Assembly: GCA_965153455.1 (NCBI GenBank)
Contig: OZ234493.1
Span: 15,552,213-15,616,212 of the forward strand
Source of the DNA: Sphagnum compactum
Taxonomy: Eukaryota > Bryophyta > Sphagnopsida > Sphagnales
Length of the DNA stretch: 64,000 bases
Direction: 5' to 3'
Made by a program: the position numbers and the translations under genes. Within the stretch, counting starts at the first letter, position 1. Each line of letters opens with the position of its first letter. The notes beneath the pieces are model-generated. The model was given only the letters and a program-made list of their open reading frames with translations. It was not told where the DNA came from and searched no databases. Shown here in pieces: positions 24,650 to 37,600 of the stretch.

Positions 24650-27600
24650 TCACTGCTGCTTGGCTTTCCGATCAGCTTCCAAGGCTTGGTCTGTGAGTTC
24701 CTGCAGAAACTCGAGCGTCTTTGTGTATGCAGGATCAGATCTACTCAGTGGTTTGCATGAGTTGATATGGTCTGTGCCTGCAAGGACCTGCCATTTTTAT
24801 GAACCCACCCCACCACCCACACAAGTTTTACAAACCTCTTCAGAAAAAAGGCCTCTGTCTGTCTGTCTGCCTGCAGCATAGCCACACTCTTTAACAGTTG
24901 TGACATCAACACAAACCCAATAGGAACTGGCAAACAAAAACCAACAATGGGTGAGAAGTAGATGTACCACTAGCTCGCCAAAGCCTGGATATGCAGACTC
25001 AATGGGGACAACTTCAAACCGAAGAGCATACCCTCCATAGCCCTCCACTAGTGGGGTCACAGTACTCTGCAAAACATGAGTCCAGAGTAGTGCAAATGTC
25101 CTTCACAGTTAGTTCCAGCATGAAGAGCAAGGCTAAGAATTGATCAATTGGTTCAAATTTTGAACACTGATAAATATTGGGAGTGAAAAACCAAAGGCAA
25201 CCAAAGCAACATTCTTCACCACTACCTTCTACCTGGATAGTAAGACCTAATCACAGAAGGAAATTTGCATCACAGAAAAAGGGGTTTTGGCAGCAAAGTG
25301 CAAACTAACAAGCTTGAAGACAAATTCTATATTGATCTAGCATAACAAAGGGGATGTGACAACACATTCAGATTTGCTCAAGCTAACAGAAAGTGCACAC
25401 CTCACTGAAGCTGAGTATCTTCAAGTGACCCTTGCTGTGAAGTAGGCTGATAGTGCGATTTAGCTGTTCAAGTCTGGGTGACCCACTCCTCAACTCTCCT
25501 ACCTGCATTGTCATTCATTGTGCCTCAAATGGAGCTCATTGTTATCAAATATCCAGACAGTTTTCAATTCGGAAACTCTGAAAATAAACTGCAGAAAACT
25601 CAAAAGGATCTATGTTAGGAAATGGATCCAAAAGTCAAAAAATACTCACCGTAGGGGCAGGTCGCAGTACATAACCAATCCCCCAAGGCATGTCGGCAAG
25701 CTTGCTACCAAAATGTGGGGTACTATAAAATACCTGTGAGGTAGCACACAAACTACATCAGTAGGCCACCCAGCAATGAAAATCCCAGCTACCAGATTCT
25801 GAAGTTACTCAAAAATTGATGTGGAAAGTATATAAGAGTCATTCATCACTACCATTTGCAAGACAGTCAATCTCTACATCTGCTGATGAACAATCTCTCA
25901 ACCAAGAATCATTCACATTGCAGCATTACACAGAAAGCGATGACAAAGACAGTCAGTACAAGAGAAACAATGCTAGTAATATTCAATCTAGATTGACATC
26001 ATCAAAGGAACAACTGATCCAAGTTCAAGGAGAGGCAGAAAAAGAGGACGCTGAAGCCACACAATGCCTGAAGTTTGGTCAACAAGATGGGCACATTTCG
26101 CATCTTGTCCTGCTTGTAACAGCATTTGCTTCACTACCAGCCCTCCCATGCTGCAACCAAAAAATCCATCCCAAAAACCCCAGCAACCATTGTCTTAGAC
26201 TCAACTGCAACTTCATTATACTCAGGCATTAAGCACTGCAAATGCCTGAAAGACTAACCTGTGTGTGACAAAAACAACAGGTCGCTCTCCAACACCTGCA
26301 GCGATCAATTTATCCAGTAATATTGAGCTCACTTCCTGTATGCAGCCACGCCCCACACTCCACCATCTTACAGCCTGTTTTCCATTCTTCCTTCATTTCT
26401 GAATGTATAAGAAGTCACAACACCTTGCTAAGATACCAGATTCATAGGACAAACATGCAAGCACACATATAGTTATTTAATCTGAACAGGAAGTAGATTT
26501 CCAACAGGCTATACAATGATAATATCAGGTAAAAAATTGCATCATTATCTGCAGGAGTATACCTGTAGTGGAAGGGTAGGACCAGACCATTGTGAAAAGT
26601 TTGTCTGCAAACGAAGTAGGTGATAAGGTTGGAAAGAATGGAATGTGGCATCAACAACACAATGCACATCATGCTTCCATGCTACTTCCAATAGAAAGGA
26701 GGGTTATTGTGCCAAAAGCAACATTATAACCAAATGTAGCAACAAATACCACAGATATCTGCAGAGAAATCTCAGTGATAGGTAGCAGTGCTCACCTTAT
26801 ATTTTACAGTGAGTAGGCGGGACCGAGGAAGGTCAGCAGCCAGCCATTCTTCAGGCCAACATGTGCCCTTCTTACCAGCATCTACATCAATCTTCTCCAC
26901 CAACCCACTTGCTGTTGATGTCTTACTATCCTCAGCTATTCGCCATGTCCTATATGGTCCACCTCTCAAGCCATGAACAAATACCACATCCATGACTGGT
27001 CTTTCATCATCATCCTGTAAGCCAAAAGCTCCAAAACTGTCAGATCAATTCAAAAAACAGCTAGAGCCACAGCAGGGTTTTGAAGAGGGGTTCTGGCGCA
27101 CCATCTCTGCAGCAGCTGACTCACTTGGGAACCCAGCATAGAGACCTTTTGATATCAGCTCTTCATGACCTGACCTACTATCTCCCCTACATTTCCAGTA
27201 CCGAGCCCCTGGATTCATGATCAAGATAGTGTCTTCGTAACGAGGCCAGATTTCCAATTCACTGTGCCCTTCTGCATCTCGTTCCAGCAGTCCTTTACCT
27301 CCCAGAACTTGCACCATTCCTTGTGCTTCACAGAGATGCAGCAGTACAGAACGTGCATAACTCCGCAATTTTATGTCCTTGCCATAGTTGCCTTCAGCAC
27401 AAGCCTCCAGCCAGTCACACCATGCAGAGTCACTTCCCAGTGCAAGAGCTGCTGAGGGTTGCAATGAGAGAATAGAAAGGAACCGCATCGCATGTTTCCT
27501 GATATGGGCAATGATGGCCTCATTTGAGTTGGACAACATTTTGGCCTTGCCTGGGGTGCGCACTTCTTGCATTCCTGCATTGCTTGCTTGGGGGGAAGCA

Positions 27601-30600
27601 TGGTTCTCAGATGCCTCAGCAGCAACCCACTCACCAAAGTCATCACAGAGCAAGATACGTCTCAGCAAAAACAGCCCTCCTGCATCTACCAGTCGTTGCC
27701 TACCCACCTGGGAACAAGACTCAAGAGTCACATACAGCTTCAACATCAAAACAGTTGTGCAGCAACTCTCAGCATTTGTAACAAATTACTAAGTGGAAGA
27801 CAGCCAATGCATGAACCTGTGTAGGGAAAAAATCTGACCGGATCCTCAGCTGTCAATTCTGTCAGTGCTTTCACAGCCTTCAAGGTCACCAAGGCAGCCT
27901 CTCCAGCTGTGACTTTTGGCAACTCCTTGCTACCAGATGCAGGTATTATATCAGTGGCCCCAAAAAAGCCCAGCAGATCCACCATTGGTAATTGTGCTGC
28001 ACTTTCTGCAACAGCTTGCAGTGATTTTTTTGTTGCCACTGTGCCCTCTAAAGCAACAACTTTTGCAAGTTGTGAAGCTGCATCAGTTGCCATCTGAAGT
28101 CGTTCATTCTGTCAATAACACCCAGTCCAATCCTTCAACATATGCTTTCCTTCTTCTTCATTGCTTCTGGTTCCAACTAACCTACCTGGACAGGAAGAAA
28201 CTGATGAATTTTACATCCATAATTCTGAAACATCCTGACAATAGCCTCTAGAGATGAAAAACAGATATATCTAACAACACTGTATGCATACAAACTAACC
28301 TGAACCATGCTTCTTGCTTTTTGATTTCTGTTCTTGACCACATTATGGTCACTGACAACGTCCATGAGAAGCATTGCAAGCCATGCTTGGGAAATTGGAA
28401 TTCCCCCTCGATCCAAACTGTTCACCACCCGCATCAATATGCGGCATCCACAATCTCTTGTCACACTTTCAGAGTTCTGGCTACACACCCAGCGCAGAAG
28501 AATTGGTGACCATTTGTGGCTCTCCTGAGCTGATAGCCCTGCCCCAGATGCTGTAAATACATCAAGGATCTGTGCAAGTGCTCCCTGAATGCGGGCATGT
28601 GCTTCAGTCTCCTTTGCAATCCTTCGTAGCACTGGTAGTCCCTCCTGTTTGACCAAATTTTTTGCACCTGGCCATGGAAAGGTGGGGTTCATTGTGTCAC
28701 CTGACTGGAGGCAATCAATACAATGCACTGCTACTTGAAATGCAAAACTTGCTCATGGATGTATGCTCAAGGTCCACACACTTAGTTTCAGATCTCAAGC
28801 CTTGGACACTATCTAGAAGTTTTGGAAAGGAACTGCGACAAAAAAGCATCCAAACCTTGACTGCATGATACACAGGCTGTCAGAGCAGTAAGAGCTGAGA
28901 GGGTGAGCTGTGGGTCCTGTGCACTCCCAGCCTGAGATGCTGTTGCCAATAGGGCAGTGCTCCACTTAGCTGCCACCTCATTAATTTGCTGGTCTGCATT
29001 CTGCAACAGAAAATTGATCACCATTGTTGCATGCCACCTCACTGTACGTTCAGGTTCACGCACAGCACCCAGTAAGGCCTCCCCGTTCTTGTCAATATGT
29101 GCAATTGTTGATCGGTTGGCACTTGATGCCTGAGCCCATGTGGCAAGTGCCCAGGCTGCTAATGTCACTGCAACATATCTTCCAGGAAGATCATCCCATA
29201 AACCAATACTACTACTGGAACTTTCACTGAACCTTCTTCCCCTCATCCCTCCAGAGCCATCTCCACCTTCTACCCTCAGTGGACTCTTGCTTGCTACAGG
29301 ACCTGAGGTGACACTTGTAGCCAAACTGCTGGCAACAGTGTCTTCCCAGAACCATGATCCTCTGGAAGCCTGTCCCAACTTGCTGCTCAACTCTGAGAAT
29401 GACAATGCTGAAGAATTTCTTGGGTTAACTTCAGTGTTCTCTGCACCTCCAGACACCAGAACACCAACAGATTTGCCCAGGTCTTTTCCTGCAGGCTCCC
29501 CCTCATCGTCCTTCACCCACCCACCCTGCACCACCTGCAAAGCTGCAGAAACATCTGCTGGGTCTGCTTTCCCTGCAAACAGAAAGTTGAAATAGTCTTG
29601 GTGAACACCACCAGACAGAACAAAAACCTATGACAAAAAGAGAAGACAAGTGAATGTCATTCAAACCCCATACCAAACATTTTAACATTTAAAGCAAACA
29701 AACTCACAGGAAATTACAATTGCACATATGGCTTGACAAAGGAATCTTTCCAGCAGAAAAATCAAAGTCGTCTAAGAGATGTGCAAAGGAACCTGGAAGC
29801 ATGGGACGAAATCCAGTTATGCCATCCCCTGCATCACAGCTTGAGTGGACAAGGTCCATGATTGCAGCCACAAGCCGCCTCTTTCCTTGCAATGCACTCC
29901 CCATTTCATTTGAGTTGGTTTCCTCTTTATATACTTGCTTCATGTTCTGCAGCACTTGCAACCATGTACATTCCATTGATAAGAATACACAAAAACACAT
30001 TGGGCAGTTCCATGACAGCTATGGGACAGGAAACAACACTTAACTGCAGTGGAAAATTCTCTCAAGGGTTAGATGGTGAGTATCAAACCTCAATGCCATC
30101 ATGAGGTTTGATGGAGGCTGAAAAATGGAGTAAGTAGGGCAAAGCATGAGGCCTGCCCAACACACTCTCACAAGTGTTTTTATCTGAAAGCAGGTGTGCA
30201 AGAGCTCGCGATGCCTCTGCCTGAGTCACCACACATGCTGGCCTGCCATCAAAAACACAAACATATAGAGTGCAGAGATGGTGACCAATAGTTGAGCAAA
30301 CACCTCCAGGATCCTTGCAGTCTAGAAACCAACAATAACCAGACCAATAAATTCTCACACAGACCACTACCTGAAGGTTCTGATGGACTACTTGTACTAG
30401 GATACTTCTGCCAAGATGCATATATGACTTTGAAGATAATCTTACCTGTCACTTCCAACAGCCTTTAGCAGCCAATCAACCACTAAGCCATTCCCTGAGC
30501 CCACCACTGCCTGTCTTCGGTTTGAATGTGCAGCAAGGTCTGAGCAACAAAGAGGACTCTCCAAAATCAGGTATAATCCATTATTTATCAGATTCGTGCA

Positions 30601-31429
30601 TCAGGAAAGTAATTCTGAAACTTAGAGGAACACATAATATAACATGATTTGCCTGACTGCATAGATGATTCATGGTCATACCTGCAAGTAATGATGCTAC
30701 TCTAGGTTGCCACCAGGCAAGAGCACCGAGGGTGGCACTGTCACCAGCTGATGCTAGAACAGAAGCAAGTACCTGCACCATCACCCATGCAGCAGCACCT
30801 GCCTCCACAAAATCCACTGCAGACTGTGCCATTTTCTTCTCCACGCCCGCCATAATCAACCCAAAACTTTCAGCAATTGTTGCAGCAGAATTATATACAG
30901 CTGAGAATCCAGACCTGACAAGTCCACTCAGATCTCCATCTGAAAGGGATACAGCCAATGCTGCTGCTCCCAGCAGCACAAGCAATGCTGTGGCTCCGAC
31001 TCCCACTGAAATAAGCATTCGGAGCCTGTCACGTGACCTAAGAATCTCCAACTTTGTCTCTGCCTTGGTATCGTTGGTGCCAAGAGGCTTTCTGTTGTCA
31101 ACTGGATACCTGTACAGGTATGGCCAGAGCCGGGAGAGGAATCTCTGTGCCATGTATCTGTCAGCATGGTTGGGGTATGACATGTGTTTGGATGGCTCAA
31201 AAGAGAAAGCGGATGCAGCTGATGTTGTGATTCCATGTTGCAAAACCCTAGACCCTACAATTTGGTGAAAGCAATTATGTCTGCTGGTTGGAGAAGGGAA
31301 GGAGGAGGTGTCAGCTGATGATGAAGTCACCAACAATTTGTAACAGGGACAGCAGCTGCTGATGCAAAAGCTTCTTCCTCTTCTCAATTGTGGCCACAAA
31401 TGTCGCCGTGCTTGTGTGCGGATGAGCAT
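24650..31429 (-). CDS. SERAC1-like alpha/beta-hydrolase with N-terminal helical repeats (about 17 exons)
   Basis: The ATG at 31429 opens a basic, Ser-rich, mitochondrial-targeting-like N-terminus and a hydrophobic segment (LISVGVGATALLVLLGAAALAV). Exons 30682-31429, 30446-30539, 30371-30407 and 30089-30313 follow. Further exons are at about 29730-29946, 28860-29572, 28300-28667, 27839-28108 and about 27070-27707, with approximate borders for several; they encode Ala/Leu-rich helical, armadillo-like sequence. The lipase domain uses 26796-27014 (VMDVVFVHGLRGG), 26563-26604, 26259-26335, 26063-26150 (THSMGGLVVKQML, nucleophile Ser), 25650-25733 (VFYSTPHFGSKLAD), 25401-25502, 24968-25066 and 24650-24787 (GTDHINSCKP, catalytic His). 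From 27014 down to the stop the phases close exactly. Human SERAC1 remodels phosphatidylglycerol at mitochondria-ER contacts. The plant substrate is unknown and the function is inferred from the family. Confidence 0.88.
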
Positions 31430-34400
31430 TTGAGTTCCAGGTTTGATAACCTGTCCCCACAGACCCCGGCCCCTTCTTCTTCTCCTTCAGTCCAAGATTT
31501 TCAACAAATCTCCTTCAATAAAATCCCGATCGACAGAAATGAAAAATATCAAAAGCCTCCCACATCTTTCAAACCCTAACTGAAGAAGCCCAAAAACCGC
31601 AACTTCAAAAAAATTGAAAAAGCAAAGAAGTTCAACACTCTCTTCCCGAAAAACAGAACAGATTAAAGAAAACCCCAAGATTTCTTCGAAAACAAAAAGC
31701 TCGGGAAAAAAAAAAGAACAAAGCACCGACTTACGGTTCAGAAAAAAAGCCGTTCCACGCTCCAATTTCACTACGAGGAATTCCGATTCGCTGCCTCCCC
31801 TCACAAAATCCGGCATTAGGAAAAACAACCCTCCCAGAAAAAATTAAAAAATGAATCACACCAATTCCGGAATCTGCAATACCGGGGAAGAAGAAACAGA
31901 AGGAAAGGAGCGCGAGAAGCAAGCAAGCAAGCAAGCAAGCAGAAGAGAGAATTGGCAATCGCGAGGAAACCAAATTGGCCAACGGAGTGCAGATCGATGT
32001 GGGCTTGCTTGGGCTTTGCAAAATTTAGGGTTTTGTGAAATTTGCGTTTGGAGAAGTGCAAAACACACCGACACAAGCTTTGTTTGCACTGACACGAAAG
32101 ATAGGCCACAAAAGTGGCCCCTAACTTAGAGCGTCTCCATCGGTGCTCAGTATGTGATCCTGCACAGTAAAAAATTGGATGAAGAAAAGTCAAAATATGC
32201 GGGATTATTGACTCAAGAAAATGGCTTTGTCTCACCATGATTGCATCGTCTGCTGCTGTGTGGCTGGCAAAAGGTGCAGCAAAGGTGTGCACCTGCAGAA
32301 ACGAGTGTAATAAATATGACCTGACTTCTTCTGATACGTGTTTCTGATTGGCCCATCATAATGATTGGCCCAGGTGGTTTGGTTTTATGGTTAAGGTTTA
32401 TCATGCCAAGGTCTTAAGGTAAACAATTTGTGGTGGATGGTGGTTTTATGTGAAAATGGGGCATGTTAAATATGTGCAATATAGCATAGGGTCAATAAGG
32501 CTCACAAATTGAGATTGGAAAAAAAATAAAATTATTTCAAAAATAAAATGGACAGACAATTACAAATTTGAATTTGTGGATGTGTATAAAAATGTATGAA
32601 AATCCTTAAGTATCGCGTTACAAAATGGTGGTGAGTCACAAAAAATAAATTCCACCATAAAAAGATTCAAGACTTTAGTTCCAAATTGAAATATAAATTA
32701 TGTGAGTGTGATTGTATCAAAAGAATGGTGCAAAAAGTTCATGACAATATCATTTATGGCATTCTTGACTCAAGATTTTAATTTAGGGATGAGATTAAAA
32801 TTCGTGATTGTGATTTGTATCAAAGGAAAGGTGTAGTGACCAAATTTTTTAAGAAAAGATCAAGTTCATACAACATTACTTATGAAGCAATTGATTCAAG
32901 AGTTTAAATTCAAGATGAAATTCTAAATATGTGATAATGGGTGTATGAAAAAAGGGCATGGGGACCAAACTTTTAAGAGAAAGCAAGAATCTCACTATAA
33001 GTGAATAATGTAAAAAACCTTTAGGAAATCAACAATAGACGTATTGCCACATAGTTTTGTTGTTAGTTTTTTGGTATAAAAAACAAGCATGTTCTAAAAG
33101 ATTATTTTTATTTTCATTTATATTACACTTTGTATTGATTTACACATTGGAAAACATCAAAAGACAAAAAGAAAAATGCAAGGCACAAGGGTTTTATATT
33201 GAAGAGGAATTTGAATGTTTATGTGTAATACCCCTTAAGTGATGGAGAAATAAGTTTTTTTCTTCTGCAAGGAGAAGAAGAAGTTGAAGAGGAAAAAAAT
33301 ATTTTTATTTGGCAACAACAAGAAGATCTTATGTGGCAACCAAAAAAAAAATAAATAAAGAAATAATTCTAAAATCATGTTCTTTTATAACAAAAAAACA
33401 CCCTTAATAGATTCAAATAAAAGAAAGAAGAGGAAAGAAAGGGTAACTTTTCTTTTTTTTTCTTCAATGGTCATAGCAGCTTCCACAACAAAGAAGAAGA
33501 AAAATTAAAAACAAGCATAATGAAAAGAAAAAAGAAAAGAAAAAAGTTTGGAAAGCATTGGAAAGCTTGAAGAGTTGGGGAGCTTCAAGAGGGAAAAAAA
33601 AGAGAAGAAAGGAAGGGGACAATGAAAAGTGTGTAGCTAAGCCAAACGAAAATGGGCATCAAAAGAAAAAAAATTGCTGCTTTGTATGTTTTTTCAGAAC
33701 CAGGAATAAACTCAACCACCCTAGAAATAGTCAGAGTCGGGTTTCATCCAAAAACAGGAAAATCCCAATTGGTGCAGTCATGCGGGTCTGGTCATTCAAG
33801 CCTAGAAAAAAGGCTTGCAACCAAGGGCTTCACCTAGCATAAAGGGCGCATGGTGTGGGCGTGTGAGGTTTTACATAGTAGGTCTGGAGGACACAGCTAA
33901 GTCTCTCAGCTATCACCCACAAATTGGTTCTAAGTTCAATCTGAGATTATATACAAAATCCTACATAGCATCCATCTGGGCAGAGCCAGCACAGCTTTGC
34001 TATGAATAAAGAATAGACAATATCAAAATCAAATCACAAAGAGTTTGAAAGACCAATCATCCCTGCGCACCTTATGGACCCCATGACTGGCAAGAGGCTG
34101 TTGGTTACTGAAAATGGTCTCAGCTCCTTGAGCAGATTACCAAACATAACCAGCATCACTTACATCCAGAAATGATGACCTACCTGCTCAGCAAGTAGAT
34201 GCAAATCACTTTGCATCCATACACAGAATGGATATTGATCACTTCTTGTCCACACAATGAGATACAAGCCGCTTAATATGTGACAACACTTGGGCTTCCA
34301 TGTTCGAGGAGGAAGAGACATGTACCCCTAAAGCTGGTTATGCTTTTGCAGAACATGCACCGGTATCAGTGATGTACTTTTATGCAGGTGAACTAACCAT

Positions 34401-34658
34401 CCAACATGAGTTTCTTAATGCGAGGATTTACATATGAAGAAACTAGGCCTCAAAAATCTTGGTTCATCACTATAACTAGACACCACAACCACAAAACAGA
34501 AAACATCCACCGCACAAAACTCAGGGACAACAAAAACCTGGAATTGAAATTTTTGGATGCAACTTTATGCATCACACATTCCTCAAACTAAATCCTGCAA
34601 TAATCTGAAACACTTGTATGTACAGAAACTGTGCAGACAGAAAATGTGTTTGAAACAA
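31430..34658. other. Spacer between SERAC1-like and UTR5-like genes
   Basis: The first 700 bp contain the SERAC1-like 5' region, with a (GCAA)n run at 31919-31940 and A-rich tracts. From about 32150 to 33560 the sequence is AT-rich with A/T runs and purine tracts (33240-33560) and no recognisable gene. Open frames at 33558-33842 are low complexity. 33840-34658 shows nothing I can name. Confidence 0.4.
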
Positions 34659-37600
34659 TCAGCTTTCCACTTTTACAGTTACCCTTTCTCTACTGTTTTC
34701 AGCAGAATCTTTGGCCCCATTCAAGAGGGCCACTAGCTCAGTTTTCTCAATTCCTTTTGAAAGCTGAAGAATTGAGGCATCATTACCATTTGCATGCTTC
34801 TTTGAATTCAAGTAGGACTTGTAATAGAGAGACCCAAACACCGATACCTGCACAAGGTTGAAACAGGCATCACTGTTCAGTGCAAGTTTCATGACCAATT
34901 TTATGAATTATGTTGAGCTACAAAAACTGAAGTTTTTGTTTAAGCTTGAAGTTCAGCTACTGCAAATAACAAAACATAGAAGTAACTTTTGTCTCTGTAG
35001 AGAGAGGTGAATGAGGGACACACAGTTGCCGCCCATTGCTGCAGTCTCAAGGGGTGCACAAACCAAATACACGACAGCAATATGCTGATAAGCTGTGCCA
35101 AAACCAAAAACAACAGAGACCAGTCACTCTGTCAATCAGTCAGAGCTTGCATGGCAGACTAAATTGACTACTGATTTCCTTTTTTGCACTTTCCCTACTG
35201 CAATTTATCCAAGCTCCTATTTCCCTTAACAGTGTACCGAGAGTGCAGAAGCTTAATTCCATAGCATGTCAAACAACTTTCAACAGAAGGTACACTGTTA
35301 TAGCACTGAAGATGAATGGCCTGACAGTTCTGAATGGGTTCTTGAGTCTGTTTCAGTTGTCCAATTGCCATACACACCAAAATTGCTAAAGATAACAGTG
35401 AACCACACAGCATGAGCACACAGTGCCACATCACATTTTCATGATACTGGCAAATGTGGACCTACCATCTGGCACAATGTGTTTGTAGTAATCACTAGGC
35501 AGAACTACTATAGGCTGCTCAATTATAGGGTGCTGTTAGTGACCAGATACATAATTGGTCGTACCTTTATTAGCTCAGGAATGTGAATGTGCAATTCTAA
35601 GACTGTTCTGTCTATATCAGTTTGCAAGGTCAAGCACAAGAAGTCATCAAGAACACACCAGGGGGTAAGGGCAATTTCACACCTGTCTTGTCGTCATGAT
35701 TGTGGCAAAAATGAGGGCCCCAAATGTGCGAATGGTGTAGGAGATGAAAAACTGGCTAGTTGTTGCTGCCTGTCCATGTAGCAAACGATTATATTGCAAC
35801 TTCTGAATGTACTAAGTGCAGAGGGAAACAGATAACTACTGCATTTGAAGTGTTTGGAGGTAAACAACACATTGTTGGAAATGCTCTCGGTATAAGGATT
35901 GAAGTGTACCAAAGACAGAAGCATGATGTCAAACAGACAATCAGGATGACGCAGGACAAAATACAAAGCCAACATCCCTTGCCCTTGCATAAGTAGGCCT
36001 GCAGTTGCACCATCTTGTCAAGAATCTAGCAAAACTAGGGAAGCAAAAGAAGACATATGTACAAGTTATCCTGCTGTCCTGTGTACAGTGGTACCAACCC
36101 AAAGATTCATGACCCTGAGAATGCAAAAGGAAACCAGGTGTAGAAAGAGGTATCTGTACCCATTAAACTGAGACCACATGAGCAGAGTGTGACATAAAGA
36201 ATTTGGTTGTAAATATCCATATTGTATCCTTTAAACAACTTGTCTTGGAATGTGCTAGTGAACCCATCAAACCTGCCATGACCTCAAGCAAGTGTCAGAA
36301 TCACAATGTACTTCCAAAGATCTTTCTTTTGCCATCATCAAGGAATACAGAAAGCATGGCTACATGAGGAGACACAAGCTCCCACAGAGCAGCAACTTTA
36401 CATCAGCAAGATACATGATTTAAGGCCTCTGGCGCATGACAGGAGATGTACCCAAGGTAACCAATCATGAGGACAACACCCCATGTAGTGCTCTGTACAA
36501 TATTGTTGTAGGGGACCACCCCTGGTGTCACCTGTTCCCAAAGACCAGACAATATATCAACCAGAACAAAAATTCAGGAGAGAATGAAGGATGCTTACAG
36601 ATGAGCCATTTAGCCTCAACAATGAACTCACCAATCAACATACCTATGTGACTGCAGAGGAAACTCCACAATGACACTTTGTAGGCAACTGTTGTGCCAG
36701 TACAGCACAACCAGAACTGACATCTTAAGACTAAAGTGCAGTTGATGGTCATCCATCAATGCAAAAACCACAATTAAACCCACCTCAAAAATTACAATTA
36801 ATTTTCTCTACCTCATTGGAGGACACAAGAAAAAAAATTGACACTAAATTCCAGAGCAAGCCTAACTGAGAGCCTCTTCCCTTGGTGCTGTTGATGGTAT
36901 TGCCTCGTTTGAGAGGTGGGTTCTATGGATCTTGTGGTGATGTTATCTTGCGAGGTCACCCATTCCCAGAATATTTTCAGCTAGGGTGCTTCACTTCAGA
37001 GGTCAGATCAGATAAGGTGTGATCACCCTAGCTAGGCCACAGCTGCCTCCTTTTACAGTACACTACAAAATAGTTAAAACATGATAAGGCTTGAGTGCAT
37101 AAGGAACAGCAGAGAGGATGAAGTACATGTTCATACTCCTGTTAAGAAGAAGATTGTGCAGCCTGCTGTCACAAGGAGGGCCACCAAATAGTCATGGAAT
37201 CCATACTTCTTTCGCAATATCACCGTGCCCCACAACTGTCAGACAAAGAACTCTTGATCAGTAAAAACCCCACTGCAGGGGGTAGCTGTATTAATATATA
37301 GACTGGATTGCCTCTTACAAACACAACAGACAATAGGGGTTCACCTCACCATGACTGGTATCATTTTTGCACACTTTGCAAGTGTCTGCACAGGAAAGCT
37401 TACAAACTTCAATGCCTGCATGACAAAAGATCAACCATAAGGATCAAATGAATGTATAAGATAAGATCTGCCAAGAACATATGGAATTCTCAACTACATA
37501 AAGAAAGTAGAGCATGAGTGCCAAAAAAAAACCATCCACCCCCAGTTTTCATTTCCTATTCTTGTGGCCTCATGGTCAAAGAAACCAGCTGATTTGAAGC